Of a stretch of 64,000 nt of DNA, positions 1 to 11,340 are shown in pieces. A program made the translations under genes and the position numbers. The DNA lies in NCBI GenBank assembly GCA_963402885.1, contig OY727093.1:21141409-21205408 (forward strand), in the 5' to 3' direction. How positions within the stretch are numbered: position 1 is the first letter of the stretch; each line of letters opens with the position of its first letter. The DNA comes from Antedon bifida. Taxonomy: Eukaryota > Echinodermata > Crinoidea > Comatulida > Antedonidae. The notes under the pieces were generated by a model. The model had not been told where the DNA came from. It worked only from the letters and a program-made list of their open reading frames with translations, and did no database searches.

Positions 1-656
1 TTGATGTTTTGTGTAAAAAAGTTTTGTCAAAATGGTCTAAAACGTTTTCAAATACCATATTAAGCTATTTTGTGCACTTTGATGTTTTTGTTTGAAAACT
101 TTTATCGGAATCCTTAAAATGGTCTAAAACGGTTTCTAATGTGATTTTAAGCACTTTGATGTTTTTATGTTAACAAGTTTTTTCGAAAATCACAAAATGG
201 TCTAAAACGTCTCCAAATGCGATTTGAAGCTATTCTGTACACTTTGATGTTTTGTGTGAAAAAGTTTTGTCGAAATGCTCAAAATGGTCTAAAACGTTTT
301 CAAATACCATATTAAGCTATTTTGTGTACTTTGATGTTTTTGTGAGAAAAATTTTATCGAAATGCTTAAAATGGTCAAAAACGTTTTCTAATGTGATTTT
401 AAGCACTTTGATGTTTCTATGTTAACAAGTTTTTTCGAAAATCACAAAATGGTCTAAAACGTCTCCAAATGCGATTTGAAGCTATTCTGTACCCTTTGAT
501 GTTTTGTGTGAAAAAGTTTTGTCGAAATGCTCAAAATGGTCTAAAACGTTTTCAAATACCATATTAAGCTATTTTGTGCACTTTGATGTTTTTGTGTGAA
601 AAGTTTTATCGAAATGCTCAAAATGGTCTAAAACGGTTTCTTATGTTATTTTAAGC

Positions 657-744
657 ACTTTGATGATTTTGTGTAACCAAGTTTCGTCGAAATGCACAAA
701 ATGGTCTAAAACGTCTCCAAATGCAATTTGAAGCTATTCTCTAC
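657..744. repeat. Reference monomer of class E (88 bp), a C relative
   Basis: Class E replaces C in many trimers. It reads 'gatg(a/t)ttttgtgtaacc', then 'aagtttcgtcgaaatgcac', and usually 'ccaaatgcaatttgaagc' or the 'gcgatttg' form. The stretch 'tttcgtcgaaa' is a dyad centred on one t. The class is usually preceded by a B monomer with 'cttatgttatttt' or 'cttatgtgatttt', so the B-E pair appears to move as a block. This copy ends 'ctctac', a variant shared with 17025 and 29119 just upstream of the A/B hybrid monomer. Confidence 0.9.
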
Positions 745-821
745 ACTTTGATGTTTTGTGTGAAAAAGTTTTATCGGAATGCTTAAAATGGTCTAAAACG
801 GTTTCTAATGAGATTTTAAGC
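745..821. repeat. A/B hybrid monomer (77 bp) marking the macro-repeat
   Basis: The 5' part is A ('ttttgtgtgaaaaag') and from 'ttttatcgg' onward it is B. It is followed by 'aatgagatttt'. The same hybrid is at 17025-17101 and 29119-29195. At 50604-50767 the matching place holds a full A and a full B with the same 'aatgagatttt' variant and the same 'ctctac' upstream. The hybrid is therefore best explained by loss of 86 bp (one monomer length) between the repeated 'gtgtgaaaa(a)gtttt' stretches. Confidence 0.82.
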
Positions 822-1826
822 ACTTTGATGTTTTTATGTTAACAAGTTTTTTCGAAAATCACAAAATGGTCTAAAACGTCTCCAAATGCGATTTGAAGCT
901 ATTCTGTACACTTTGATGTTTTGTGTGAAAAAGTTTTGTCGAAATGCTCAAAATGGTCTAAAACGTTTTCAGATACCATATTAAGCTATTTTGTGCACTT
1001 TGATGTCTTTGTGAGAAAAATGTTATCGAAATCCTTAAAATGGTCAAAAACGGTTTCTAATGTGGTTTTAAGCACTTTGATGTTTCTATGGTAACAAGTT
1101 TTTCGAAAATCACAAAATGGTCTAAAACGTCTCAAAATGCGATTTGAAGCTATTCTAACCACTTTGGTGATTTTATATTAACAAGTTTTTTCGAAATGCA
1201 CAAAATGTCTAAAACGTCTCCAAATGCGATTTGAAGCTATTCTGTACACTTTGATGTTTTGTGTGAAAAAGTTTTGTCGAAATGCTCAAAATGTGTCTAA
1301 AACGTTTTCAAATACCATATTAAGCTATTTTGTGCACTTTGATGTTTTTGTGTGAAGACTTTTATCGGAATCCTTAAAATGGTCTAAAACGGTTTCTAAT
1401 GTGATTTTAAGCACTTTGATGTTTTTATGTTAACAAGTTTTTTCGAAAATCACAAAATGGTCTAAAACGTCTCCAAATGCGATTTGAAGCTATTCTGTAC
1501 ACTTTGATGTTTTGTGTGAAAAAGTTTTGTCGAAATGCTAAAAATGGTCTAAAACGTTTTCAGATACCATATTAAGCTATTTTGTGCACTTTGATATTTT
1601 TGTGAGAAAAATTTTATCGAAATGCTTAAAATGGTCAAAAACGTTTTCTAATGTGATTTTAAGCACTTTGATGTTTCTATGTTAACAAGTTTTTTCGAAA
1701 ATCACAAAATGGTCTAAAACGTCTCAAAATGCCATTTGAAGCTATTCTAATCACTTTGGTGATTTTATGTTAACAAGTTTATTCGAAATGCACAAAATTT
1801 CTAAAACGTCTCCAAATGCGGTTTGA

Positions 1827-3577
1827 AGCTATTTTGTGCACTTTGATGTTTTTGTGTGAAAAGTTTTATCGAAATGCTCAAAATGGTCTAAAACGGTTTC
1901 TTATGTGATTTTAAGCACTTTGATGTTTTTGTGTAACCAAGTTTCGTCGAAATGCACAAAATGGTCTAAAACGTCTCCAAATGCGATTTGAAGCTATTCT
2001 GTACACTTTGATGTTTTGTGTGAAAAAGTTTTGTCGAAATGCTCAAAATGGTCTAAAACGTTTTCAAATACCATATTAAGCTATTTTGTGCACTTTGATG
2101 TTTTTGTGTGAAAAGTTTTATCGAAATGCTCAAAATGGTCTAAAACGGTTTCTTATGTTATTTTAAGCACTTTGATGATTTTGTGTAACCAAGTTTCGTC
2201 GAAATGCACAAAATGGTCTAAAACGTCTCCAAATGCAATTTGAAGCTATTCTGTACACTTTGATGTTTTGTGTGAAAAAGTTTTGTCGAAATGCTCAAAA
2301 TGGTCTAAAACGTTTTTAAATACCATATTAAGCTATTTTGTGCACTTTGATGTTTTTGTGTGCAAAAGTTTTAACGAAATGCTTAAAATGGTCAAAAACG
2401 GTTTCTAATGTGATTTTAAGCACTTTGATGTTTCTATGTTAACAAGTTTTTTCGAAAATCACAAAATGGTCTAAAACGTCTCAAAATGCGATTTGAAGCT
2501 ATTCTAACCACTTTGGTGAATTTATGTTAACAATTTGAAGCTATTCTGTACACTTTGATGTTTTGTGTGAAAAAGTTTTGTCGAAATGCTCAAAATGGTC
2601 TAAAACGTTTTTAAATACCATATGTGCACTTTGATGTTTTTGTGTGCAAAAGTTTTAACGAAATGCTTAAAATGGTCAAAAACGGTTTCTAATGTGATTT
2701 TAAGCTATTTTGTGCACTTTGATGTTTTTGTGTGAAAAGTTTTATCGAAATGCTCAAAATGGTCTAAAACGGTTTCTTATGTGATTTTAAGCACTTTGAT
2801 GTTTTTGTGTAACCAAGTTTCGTCGAAATGCACAAAATGGTCTAAAACGTCTCCAAATGCGATTTGAAGCTATTCTGTACACTTTGATGTTTTGTGTGAA
2901 AAAGTTTTGTCGAAATGCTCAAAATGGTCTAAAACGTTTTCAAATACCATATTAAGCTATTTTGTGCACTTTGATGTTTTTGTGTGAAAAGTTTTATCGA
3001 AATGCTCAAAATGGTCTAAAACGGTTTCTTATGTTATTTTAAGCACTTTGATGATTTTGTGTAACCAAGTTTCGTCGAAATGCACAAAATGGTCTAAAAC
3101 GTCTCCAAATGCAATTTGAAGCTATTCTGTACACTTTGATGTTTTGTGTGAAAAAGTTTTGTCGAAATGCTCAAAATGGTCTAAAACGTTTTTAAATACC
3201 ATATTAAGCTATTTTGTGCACTTTGATGTTTTTGTGTGAAAAGTTTTAACGAAATGCTTAAAATGGTCAAAAACGGTTTCTAATGTGATTTTAAGCACTT
3301 TGATGTTTCTATGTTAACAAGTTTTTTCGAAAATCACAAAATGGTCTAAAACGTCTCAAAATGCGATTTGAAGCTATTCTAACCACTTTGGTGAATTTAT
3401 GTTAACAATTTGAAGCTATTCTGTACACTTTGATGTTTTGTGTGAACAAGTTTTGTCGAAATGCTCAAAATGGTCTAAAACGTTTTTAAATACCATATGT
3501 GCACTTTGATGTTTTTGTGTGCAAAAGTTTTAACGAAATGCTTAAAATGGTCAAAAACGGTTTCTAATGTGATTTTA
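1827..3577. repeat. Tandem duplication of an 876-bp unit
   Basis: The units are 1827-2702 and 2703-3577 (876 and 875 bp). Both contain a B-E, an A-B-E, an A-B-C, a D shortened by 45 bp ('ttaacaatttgaagc') and an A with an 11-bp deletion ('accatatgtgcac' at 2617 and 3492). The 1-bp length difference comes from 'gtgtgcaaaag' against 'gtgtgaaaag'. Domain II has only one copy (18359-19233), so this is a difference of one unit between the paralogues. Confidence 0.85.
2510..2551. repeat. D monomer with a 45-bp internal deletion
   Basis: Only 42 bp separate 'actttggtgaa' from the next 'actttgatg'. The centre of D, including the TaqI site and the core, is missing, and 'ttaacaa' joins directly to 'tttgaagc'. 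The same shortened D occurs in the second 876-bp unit (near 3385) and in domain II (near 19042). It was present before those copies separated. Confidence 0.85.
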
Positions 3578-4163
3578 AGCACTTTGATGTTTCTATGTTA
3601 ACAAGTTTTTTCGAAATGCACAAAATGGTCTAAAACGTCTCCAAATGCAATTTGAAGCTATTCTCTACACTTTGATGTTTTGTGTGAAAAAGTTTTGTCG
3701 AAATGCTCAAAATGGTATAAAACGTTTTCAAATACCATATTAAGCTATTTTGTGCACTTTGATGTTTTTGTGAGAAATATTTTATCGAAATCCTTAAAAT
3801 GGTCAAAAACGTTTTCTAATGCGATTTTAAGCACTTTGATGTTTCTATGTTAATAAGTTTTTTCGAAAATCACAAAATGGTCTAAAACGTCTCCAAATGC
3901 GATTTGAAGCTATTCTGTACACTTTGATGTTTTGTGTGAAAAAGTTTTGTCAAAATGGTCTAAAACGTTTTCAAATACCATATTAAGCTATTTTGTGCAC
4001 TTTGATGTTTTTGTGTGAAAACTTTTATGGGATTCCTTAAAATGGTCTAAAACGGTTTCTAATGTGATTTTAAGCACTTTGATGTTTTTATGTTAACAAG
4101 TTTTTTCGAAAATCACAAAATGGTCTAAAACGTCTCCAAATGCGATTTGAAGCTATTCTGTAC

Positions 4164-4890
4164 ACTTTGATGTTTTGTGTGAAAAAGTTTTGTCAAAATG
4201 GTCTAAAACGTTTTCAAATACCATATTAAGCTATTTTGTGCACTTTGATGTTTTTGTTTGAAAAGTTTTATCGGAATGCTTAAAATGGTCTAAAACGGTT
4301 TCTAATGTGATTTTAAGCACTTTGATGTTTTTATGTTAACAAGTTTTTTCGAAATGCACAAAATGTCTAAAACGTCTCCAAATGCGATTTGAAGCTATTC
4401 TGTACACTTTGATGTTTTGTGTGAAAAAGTTTTGTCAAAATGGTCTAAAACGTTTTCAAATACCATATTAAGCTATTTTGTGCACTTTGATGTTTTTGTT
4501 TGAAAAGTTTTATCGGAATGCTTAAAATGGTCTAAAACGGTTTCTAATGTGATTTTAAGCACTTTGATGTTTTTATGTTAACAAGTTTTTTCGAAAATCA
4601 CAAAATGGTCTAAAACGTCTCCAAATGCGATTTGAAGCTATTCTGTACACTTTGATGTTTTGTGTGAAAAAGTTTTGTCAAAATGGTCTAAAACGTTTTC
4701 AAATACCATATTAAGCTATTTTGTGCACTTTGATGTTTTTGTGTGAAAAGTTTTATCGGAATGCTTAAAATGGTCTAAAACGGTTTCTAATGTGATTTTA
4801 AGCACTTTGATGTTTTTATGTTAACATGTTTTTTCGAAATGCACAAAATGTCTAAAACGTCTCCAAATGCGATTTGAAGCTATTCTGTAC
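4164..4890. repeat. Three short-A trimers in tandem (242-243 bp each)
   Basis: The run is short-A (78 bp), B (77 bp) and C or a C/D hybrid (87-88 bp), three times: 4164-4405, 4406-4648 and 4649-4890. The A monomers lack 9 bp and read 'gtcaaaatgg', which also removes their TaqI site. The first and third units end in a hybrid whose 5' part is C-like and whose 3' part is D-like ('cgaaatgcacaaaatgtc'). The third has the private variant 'aacatgttttttcg', found again at 11134, 20235, 22395, 38149 and 39640. Domain II has one such unit fewer. Confidence 0.88.
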
Positions 4891-4977
4891 ACTTTGATGT
4901 TTTGTGTGAAAAAGTTTTGTCGAAATGCTCAAAATGGTCTAAAACGTTTTCAAATACCATATTAAGCTATTTTGTGC
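4891..4977. repeat. Reference monomer of class A (87 bp)
   Basis: Class A is recognised by 'gatgttttgtgtgaaaaag' near its start, 'gtcgaaatgctc' before the shared core, and the 3' half 'caaataccatattaagc' ending in 'tattttgtgc'. Its 87-bp length was checked from 'actttg' to 'actttg'. Common variants carry 'cagatacc' for 'caaatacc' or 'gctaaaaatgg' for 'gctcaaaatgg'. A short form of 78 bp lacks 9 bp and reads 'gttttgtcaaaatgg'; it forms the 242-243-bp trimers. Class A normally follows C, D or E and precedes B. Confidence 0.93.
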
Positions 4978-5054
4978 ACTTTGATGTTTTTGTGTGAAAA
5001 GTTTTATCGGAATGCTTAAAATGGTCAAAAACGGTTTCTAATGTGATTTTAAGC
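4978..5054. repeat. Reference monomer of class B (77 bp)
   Basis: Class B is the short class. It carries 'gatgtttttgtgtgaaaag' near its start, usually 'tatcg(a/g)aatgc', the core, then 'ggtttctaatgtgatttt' and ends directly in 'aagc'. The other classes carry about ten further bases here (the 'tattctgtac' or 'tattttgtgc' tail). B therefore looks like a monomer that lost its 3' tail and was then fixed inside the higher-order unit. Variants include 'gtgagaaaaat' for 'gtgtgaaaag', 'gtcaaaaacg' for 'gtctaaaacg', and 'cttatgttatttt', the last usually placed just before an E monomer. Confidence 0.92.
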
Positions 5055-5142
5055 ACTTTGATGTTTCTATGTTAACAAGTTTTTTCGAAAATCACAAAAT
5101 GGTCTAAAACGTCTCAAAATACGATTTGAAGCTATTCTAACC
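5055..5142. repeat. Reference monomer of class C (88 bp)
   Basis: Class C begins 'actttgatgttt(t/c)tatg', then 'ttaacaagttttttcg' and 'aaaatcacaaaatgg'. It contains the 10-bp palindrome ttttcgaaaa and a GTTAAC (HpaI) site. Two 3' forms occur: 'gtctccaaatgcg' ending 'ctgtac', mostly followed by A, and 'gtctcaaaatgcg' ending 'ctaacc', mostly followed by D. The link between 3' form and next monomer is what separates trimeric from tetrameric runs. This example carries a private change, 'aaaatacg' for 'aaaatgcg'. Confidence 0.92.
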
Positions 5143-5229
5143 ACTTTGGTGATTTTATGTTAACAAGTTTTTTCGAAATGCACAAAATGTCTAAAACGTC
5201 TCCAAATGCGATTTGAAGCTATTCTGTAC
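5143..5229. repeat. Reference monomer of class D (87 bp)
   Basis: Class D begins 'actttggtgattttatg', unlike the 'actttgatg' of the other classes, and shares 'ttaacaagttttttcg' with C. It then reads 'aaatgcacaaaatgtc', one base short of the usual core, and ends in 'ctgtac' before A. A subset has 'aagtttattcg' and 'gtgatattatg' and ends 'ttttgtgc' before B. D marks tetrameric units. It is often the site of deletion or fusion, as at 2510-2551, 6577-6730 and 42483-42733. Confidence 0.92.
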
Positions 5230-6507
5230 ACTTTGATGTTTTGTGTGAAAAAGTTTTGTCGAAATGCTCAAAATGGTCTAAAACGTTTTCAAATACCATA
5301 TTAAGCTATTTTGTGCACTTTGATGTTTTTGTTTGAAAAGTTTTATCGAAATGCTTAAAATGGTCTAAAACGGTTTCTAATGTGATTTTAAGCACTTTGA
5401 TGTTTCTATGTTAACACGTTTTTTCGAAAATCACAAAATGGTCTAAAACGTCTCAAAATGCGATTTGAAGCTATTCTAACCACTTTGGTGATTTTATGTT
5501 AACAAGTTTTTTTGAAATGCACAAAATGTCTAAAACGTCTCCAAATGCGATTTGAAGCTATTCTGTACACTTTGATGTTTTGTGTGAAAAAGTTTTGTCG
5601 AAATGCTCAAAATGGTCTAAAACGTTTTCAGATACCATATTAAGCTATTTTGTGCACTTTGATGTTTTTGTGAGAAAAATTTTATCGAAATGCTTAAAAT
5701 GGTCAAAAACGTTTTCTAATGTGATTTTAAGCACTTTGATGTTTCTATGTTAACAAGTTTTTTCGAAAATCACAAAATGGTCTAAAACGTCTCAAAATGC
5801 CATTTGAAGCTATTCTAATCACTTTGGTGATATTATGTTAACAAGTTTATTCGAAATGCACAAAATGTCTAAAACGTCTCCAAATGCGATTTGAAGCTAT
5901 TTTGTGCACTTTGATGTTTTTGTGTGAAAAGTTTTATCGAAATGCTCAAAATGGTCTAAAACGGTTTCTTATGTGATTTTAAGCACTTTGATGTTTTTGT
6001 GTAACCAAGTTTCGTCGAAATGCACAAAATGGTCTAAAACGTCTCCAAATGCGATTTGAAGCTATTCTGTACACTTTGATGTTTTGTGTGAAAAAGTTTT
6101 GTCGAAATGCTCAAAATGGTCTAAAACGTTTTCAAATACCATATTAAGCTATTTTGTGCACTTTGATGTTTTTGTGTGAAAAGTTTTATCGAAATGCTCA
6201 AAATGGTCTAAAACGGTTTCTTATGTTATTTTAAGCACTTTGATGATTTTGTGTAACCAAGTTTCGTCGAAATGCACAAAATGGTCTAAAACGTCTCCAA
6301 ATGCAATTTGAAGCTATTCTGTACACTTTGATGTTTTGTGTGAAAAAGTTTTGTCGAAATGCTCAAAATGGTCTAAAACGTTTTTAAATACCATATTAAG
6401 CTATTTTGTGCACTTTGATGGTTTTGTGTGGAAAGTTTTAACGAAATGCTTAAAATGGTCAAAAACGGTTTCTAATGTGATTTTAAGCACTTTGATGTTT
6501 CTATGTT

Positions 6508-8817
6508 AACAAGTTTTTTCGAAAATCACAAAATGGTCTAAAACGTCTCAAAATGCGATTTGAAGCTATTCTAACCACTTTGGTGATTTTATGTTAACAA
6601 GTTTTTTCGAAATGCACAAAATGTCTAAAACGTCTCCAAATGCGATTTGATGTTTTGTGTGAAAAAGTTTTGTCGAAATGCTCAAAATGGTCTAAAACGT
6701 TTTCAAATACCATATTAAGCTATTTTGTGCACTTTGATGTTTTTGTGTGAAAAGTTTTATCGGAATGCTTAAAATGGTCTAAAACGGTTTCTAATGTGAT
6801 TTTAAGCACTTTTATGTTAACAAGTTTTTTCGAAAATCACAAATGGTCTAAAACGTCTCCAAATACGATTTGAAGCTATTCTGTACACTTTGATGTTTTG
6901 TGTGAAAAAGTTTTTTCAAAATGGTCTAAAACGTTTTCAAATACCATATTAAGCTATTTTGAGCACTTTGATGTTTTTGTGAGAAAAATTTTATCGAAAT
7001 GCTTAAAATGGTCAAAAACGTTTTCTAATGTGATTTTAAGCACTTTGATGTTTTTATGTTAACAAGTTTTTTCGAAAATCACAAAATGGTCTAAAACGTC
7101 TCCAAATGCGATTTGAAGCTATTCTAATCACTTTGGTGATTTTATGTTAACAAGTTTATTCGAAATGCACAAAATGTCTAAAACGTCTCCAAATGCGATT
7201 TGAAGCTATTTTGTGCACTTTGATGTTTTTGTTTGAAAACTTTTATCGGAATCCTTAAAATGGTCTAAAACGGTTTCTAATGTGATTTTAAGCACTTTGA
7301 TGTTTTTATGTTAACAAGTTTTTTCGAAAATCACAAAATGGTCTAAAACGTCTCCAAATGCGATTTGAAGCTATTCTGTACACTTTGATGTTTTGTGTGA
7401 AAAAGTTTTGTCGAAATGCTAAAAATGGTCTAAAACGTTTTCAGATACCATATTAAGCTATTTTGTGCACTTTGATGTTTTTGTGAGAAAAATTTTATCG
7501 AAATGCTTAAAATGGTCAAAAACGTTTTCTAATGTGATTTTAAGCACTTTGATGTTTCTATGTTAACAAGTTTTTTCGAAAATCACAAAATGGTCTAAAA
7601 CGTCTCAAAATGCCATTTGAAGCTATTCTAATCACTTTGGTGATATTATGTTAACAAGTTTATTCGAAAATCACAAAATGGTCTAAAACGTCTCAAAATG
7701 CGATTTGAAGCTATTCTAACCACTTTGGTGATTTTATGTTAACAAGTTTTTTCGAAATGCACAAAATGTCTAAAACGTCTCCAAATGCGATTTGAAGCTA
7801 TTCTGTACACTTTGATGTTTTGTGTGAAAAAGTTTTGTCGAAATGCTCAAAATGGTCTAAAACGTTTTCAAATACCATATTAAGCTATTTTGTGCACTTT
7901 GATGTTTTTGTGTGAAAAGTTTTATCGGAATGCTTAAAATGGTCTAAAACGGTTTCTAATGTGATTTTAAGCACTTTTATGTTAACAAGTTTTTTCGAAA
8001 ATCACAAATGGTCTAAAACGTCTCCAAATGCGATTTGAAGCTATTCTGTACACTTTGATGTTTTGTGTGAAAAAGTTTTGTCAAAATGGTCTAAAACGTT
8101 TTCAAATACCATATTAAGCTATTTTGAGAACTTTGATGTTTTTGTGAGAAAAATTTTATCGAAATGCTTAAAATGGTCAAAAACGTTTTCTAATGTGATT
8201 TTAAGCACTTTGATGTTTTTATGTTAACAAGTTTTTTCGAAAATCACAAAATGGTCTAAAACGTCTCCAAATGCGATTTGAAGCTATTCTAATCACTTTG
8301 GTGATTTTATGTTAACAAGTTTATTCGAAATGCACAAAATGTCTAAAACGTCTCCAAATGCGATTTGAAGCTATTTTGTGCACTTTGATGTTTTTGTTTG
8401 AAAACTTTTATCGGAATCCTTAAAATGGTCTAAAACGGTTTCTAATGTGATTTTAAGCACTTTGATGTTTTTATGTTAACAAGTTTTTTCGAAAATCACA
8501 AAATGGTCTAAAACGTCTCCAAATGCGATTTGAAGCTTTTCTGTACACTTTGATGTTTTGTGTGAAAAAGTTTTGTCGAAATGCTAAAAATGGTCTAAAA
8601 CGTTTTCAGATACCATATTAAGCTATTTTGTGCACTTTGATGTTTTTGTGAGAAAAATTTTATCGAAATGCTTAAAATGGTCAAAAACGTTTTCTAATGT
8701 GATTTTAAGCACTTTGATGTTTCTATGTTAACAAGTTTTTTCGAAAATCACAAAATGGTCTAAAACGTCTCAAAATGCCATTTGAAGCTATTCTAATCAC
8801 TTTGGTGATATTATGTT
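6508..8817. repeat. Two copies of the 1165-bp higher-order unit
   Basis: 6508-7652 (1145 bp) and 7653-8817 (1165 bp) repeat the same chain of monomers. The 20-bp difference is the D/A fusion near 6650, absent from the second copy. Markers inside each unit are 'gcacttttatg' followed by 'atcacaaatgg', 'ttttgag(c/a)ac', 'aagtttattcg', 'gtttgaaaacttttatcgg' and 'gccatttgaag' with 'gtgatattatg'. After 8817 the array passes to a B-E unit instead of a third copy; domain II has one copy more. Confidence 0.83.
6577..6730. repeat. D/A fusion with a 20-bp deletion
   Basis: The end of D and the start of the next A are fused: 'gcgatttgatgttttgtg' replaces the D tail plus the 'actttga' start. The two-monomer length is 154 instead of 174 bp. 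The lost stretch is flanked by direct repeats of 'tttga', as expected for slippage or microhomology-mediated repair. The same fusion is at 22064 and 24224, one per 2160-bp unit. Confidence 0.87.
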
Positions 8818-11340
8818 AACGAGTTTATTCGAAATGCACAAAATGTCTAAAACGTCTCCAAATGCGATTTGAAGCTATTTTGTGCACTTTGATGTTTTTG
8901 TGTGAAAAGTTTTATCGAAATGCTCAAAATGGTCTAAAACGGTTTCTTATGTGATTTTAAGCACTTTGATGTTTTTGTGTAACCAAGTTTCGTCGAAATG
9001 CACAAAATGGTCTAAAACGTCTCCAAATGCGATTTGAAGCTATTCTGTACACTTTGATGTTTTGTGTGAAAAAGTTTTGTCGAAATGCTCAAAATGGTCT
9101 AAAACGTTTTCAAATACCATATTAAGCTATTTTGTGCACTTTGATGTTTTTGTGTGAAAAGTTTTATCGAAATGCTCAAAATGGTCTAAAACTGTTTCTT
9201 ATGTTATTTTAAGCACTTTGATGATTTTGTGTAACCAAGTTTCGTCGAAATGCACAAAATGGTCTAAAACGTCTCCAAATGCAATTTGAAGCTATTCTGT
9301 ACACTTTGATGTTTTGTGTGAAAAAGTTTTGTCGAAATGCTCAAAATGGTCTAAAACGTTTTTAAATACCATATTAAGCTATTTTGTGCACTTTGATGTT
9401 TTTGTGTGAAAAGTTTTAACGAAATGCTTAAAATGGTCAAAAACGGTTTCTAATGTGATTTTAAGCACTTTGATGTTTCTATGTTAACAAGTTTTTTCGA
9501 AAATCACAAAATGGTCTAAAACGTCTCAAAATGCGATTTGAAGCTATTCTAACCACTTTGGTGATTTTATGTTAACAAGTTTTTTCGAAATGCACAAAAT
9601 GTCTAAAACGTCTCCAAATGCGATTTGAAGCTATTCTGTACACTTTGATGTTTTGTGTGAAAAAGTTTTGTCGAAATGCTCAAAATGGTCTAAAACGTTT
9701 TCAAATACCATATTAAGCTATTTTGTGCACTTTGATGTTTTTGTGTGAAAAGTTTTATCGGAATGCTTAAAATGGTCTAAAACGGTTTCTAATGTGATTT
9801 TAAGCACTTTTATGTTAACAAGTTTTTTCGAAAATCACAAATGGTCTAAAACGTCTCCAAATGCGATTTGAAGCTATTCTGTACACTTTGATGTTTTGTG
9901 TGAAAAAGTTTTGTCAAAATGGTCTAAAACGTTTTCAAATACCATATTAAGCTATTTTGTGCACTTTGATGTTTTTGTTTGAAAACTTTTATCGGAATCC
10001 TTAAAATGGTCTAAAACGGTTTCTAATGTGATTTTAAGCACTTTGATGTTTTTATGTTAACAAGTTTTTTCGAAAATCACAAAATGGTCTAAAACGTCTC
10101 CAAATGCGATTTGAAGCTATTCTAATCACTTTGGTGATTTTATGTTAACAAGTTTATTCGAAATGCACAAAATGTCTAAAACGTCTCCAAATGCGATTTG
10201 AAGCTATTTTGTGCACTTTGATGTTTTTGTTTGAAAACTTTTATCGGAATCCTTAAAATGGTCTAAAACGGTTTCTAATGTGATTTTAAGCACTTTGGTG
10301 TTTTTATGTTAACAAGTTTTTTCGAAAATCACAAAATGGTCTAAAACGTCTCCAAATGCGATTTGAAGCTATTCTGTACACTTTGATGTTTTGTGTGAAA
10401 AAGTTTTGTCGAAATGCTAAAAATGGTCTAAAACGTTTTCAGATACCATATTAAGCTATTTTGTGCACTTTGATGTTTTTGTGAGAAAAATGTTATCGAA
10501 ATGCTTAAAATGGTCAAAAACGTTTTCTAATGTGATTTTAAGCACTTTGATGTTTCTATGTTAACAAGTTTTTTCGAAAATCACAAAATGGTCTAAAACG
10601 TCTCAAAATGCGATTTGAAGCTATTCTAACCACTTTGGTGATTTTATGTTAACAAGTTTTTTCGAAATGCACAAAATGTCTAAAACGTCTCCAAATGCGA
10701 TTTGAAGCTATTCTGTACACTTTGATGTTTTGTGTGAAAAAGTTTTGTCAAAATGGTCTAAAACGTTTTCAAATACCATATTAAGCTATTTTGTGCACTT
10801 TGATGTTTTTGTTTGAAAAGTTTTATCGGAATGCTTAAAATGGTCTAAAACGGTTTCTAATGTGATTTTAAGCACTTTGATGTTTTTATGTTAACAAGTT
10901 TTTTCGAAAATCACAAAATGGTCTAAAACGTCTCCAAATGCGATTTGAAGCTATTCTGTACACTTTGATGTTTTGTGTGAAAAAGTTTTGTCAAAATGGT
11001 CTAAAACGTTTTCAAATACCATATTAAGCTATTTTGTGCACTTTGATGTTTTTGTGTGAAAAGTTTTATCGGAATGCTTAAAATGGTCTAAAACGGTTTC
11101 TAATGTGATTTTAAGCACTTTGATGTTTTTATGTTAACATGTTTTTTCGAAATGCACAAAATGTCTAAAACGTCTCCAAATGCGATTTGAAGCTATTCTG
11201 TACACTTTGATGTTTTGTGTGAAAAAGTTTTGTCGAAATGCTCAAAATGGTCTAAAACGTTTTCAAATACCATATTAAGCTATTTTGTGCACTTTGATGT
11301 TTTTGTGTGAAAAGTTTTATCGGAATGCTTAAAATGGTCT

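Larger units (their letters stand above)
4891..5907. repeat. Three A-B-C-D tetramers in tandem (339 bp each)
   Basis: The units 4891-5229, 5230-5568 and 5569-5907 each measure 339 bp, with A, B, C and D in fixed order, giving a clear higher-order repeat. The third has 'cagatacc' in A, 'gtgagaaaaat' in B, 'gccatttgaag' in C and 'gtgatattatg' in D, and its D ends 'ttttgtgc', so the next monomer (5908) is B rather than A. After this the array passes into B-E and A-B-E units. The same order is found at 20305-21321 and 22465-23481 in domain II. Confidence 0.9.

Noticed and set aside
5055-5142. Palindrome ttttcgaaaa as a hairpin or protein-binding operator
   Set aside because: It is only 10 bp, has no loop and recurs in every C monomer. 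It is worth noting for structure, but there is no evidence for a regulatory site.
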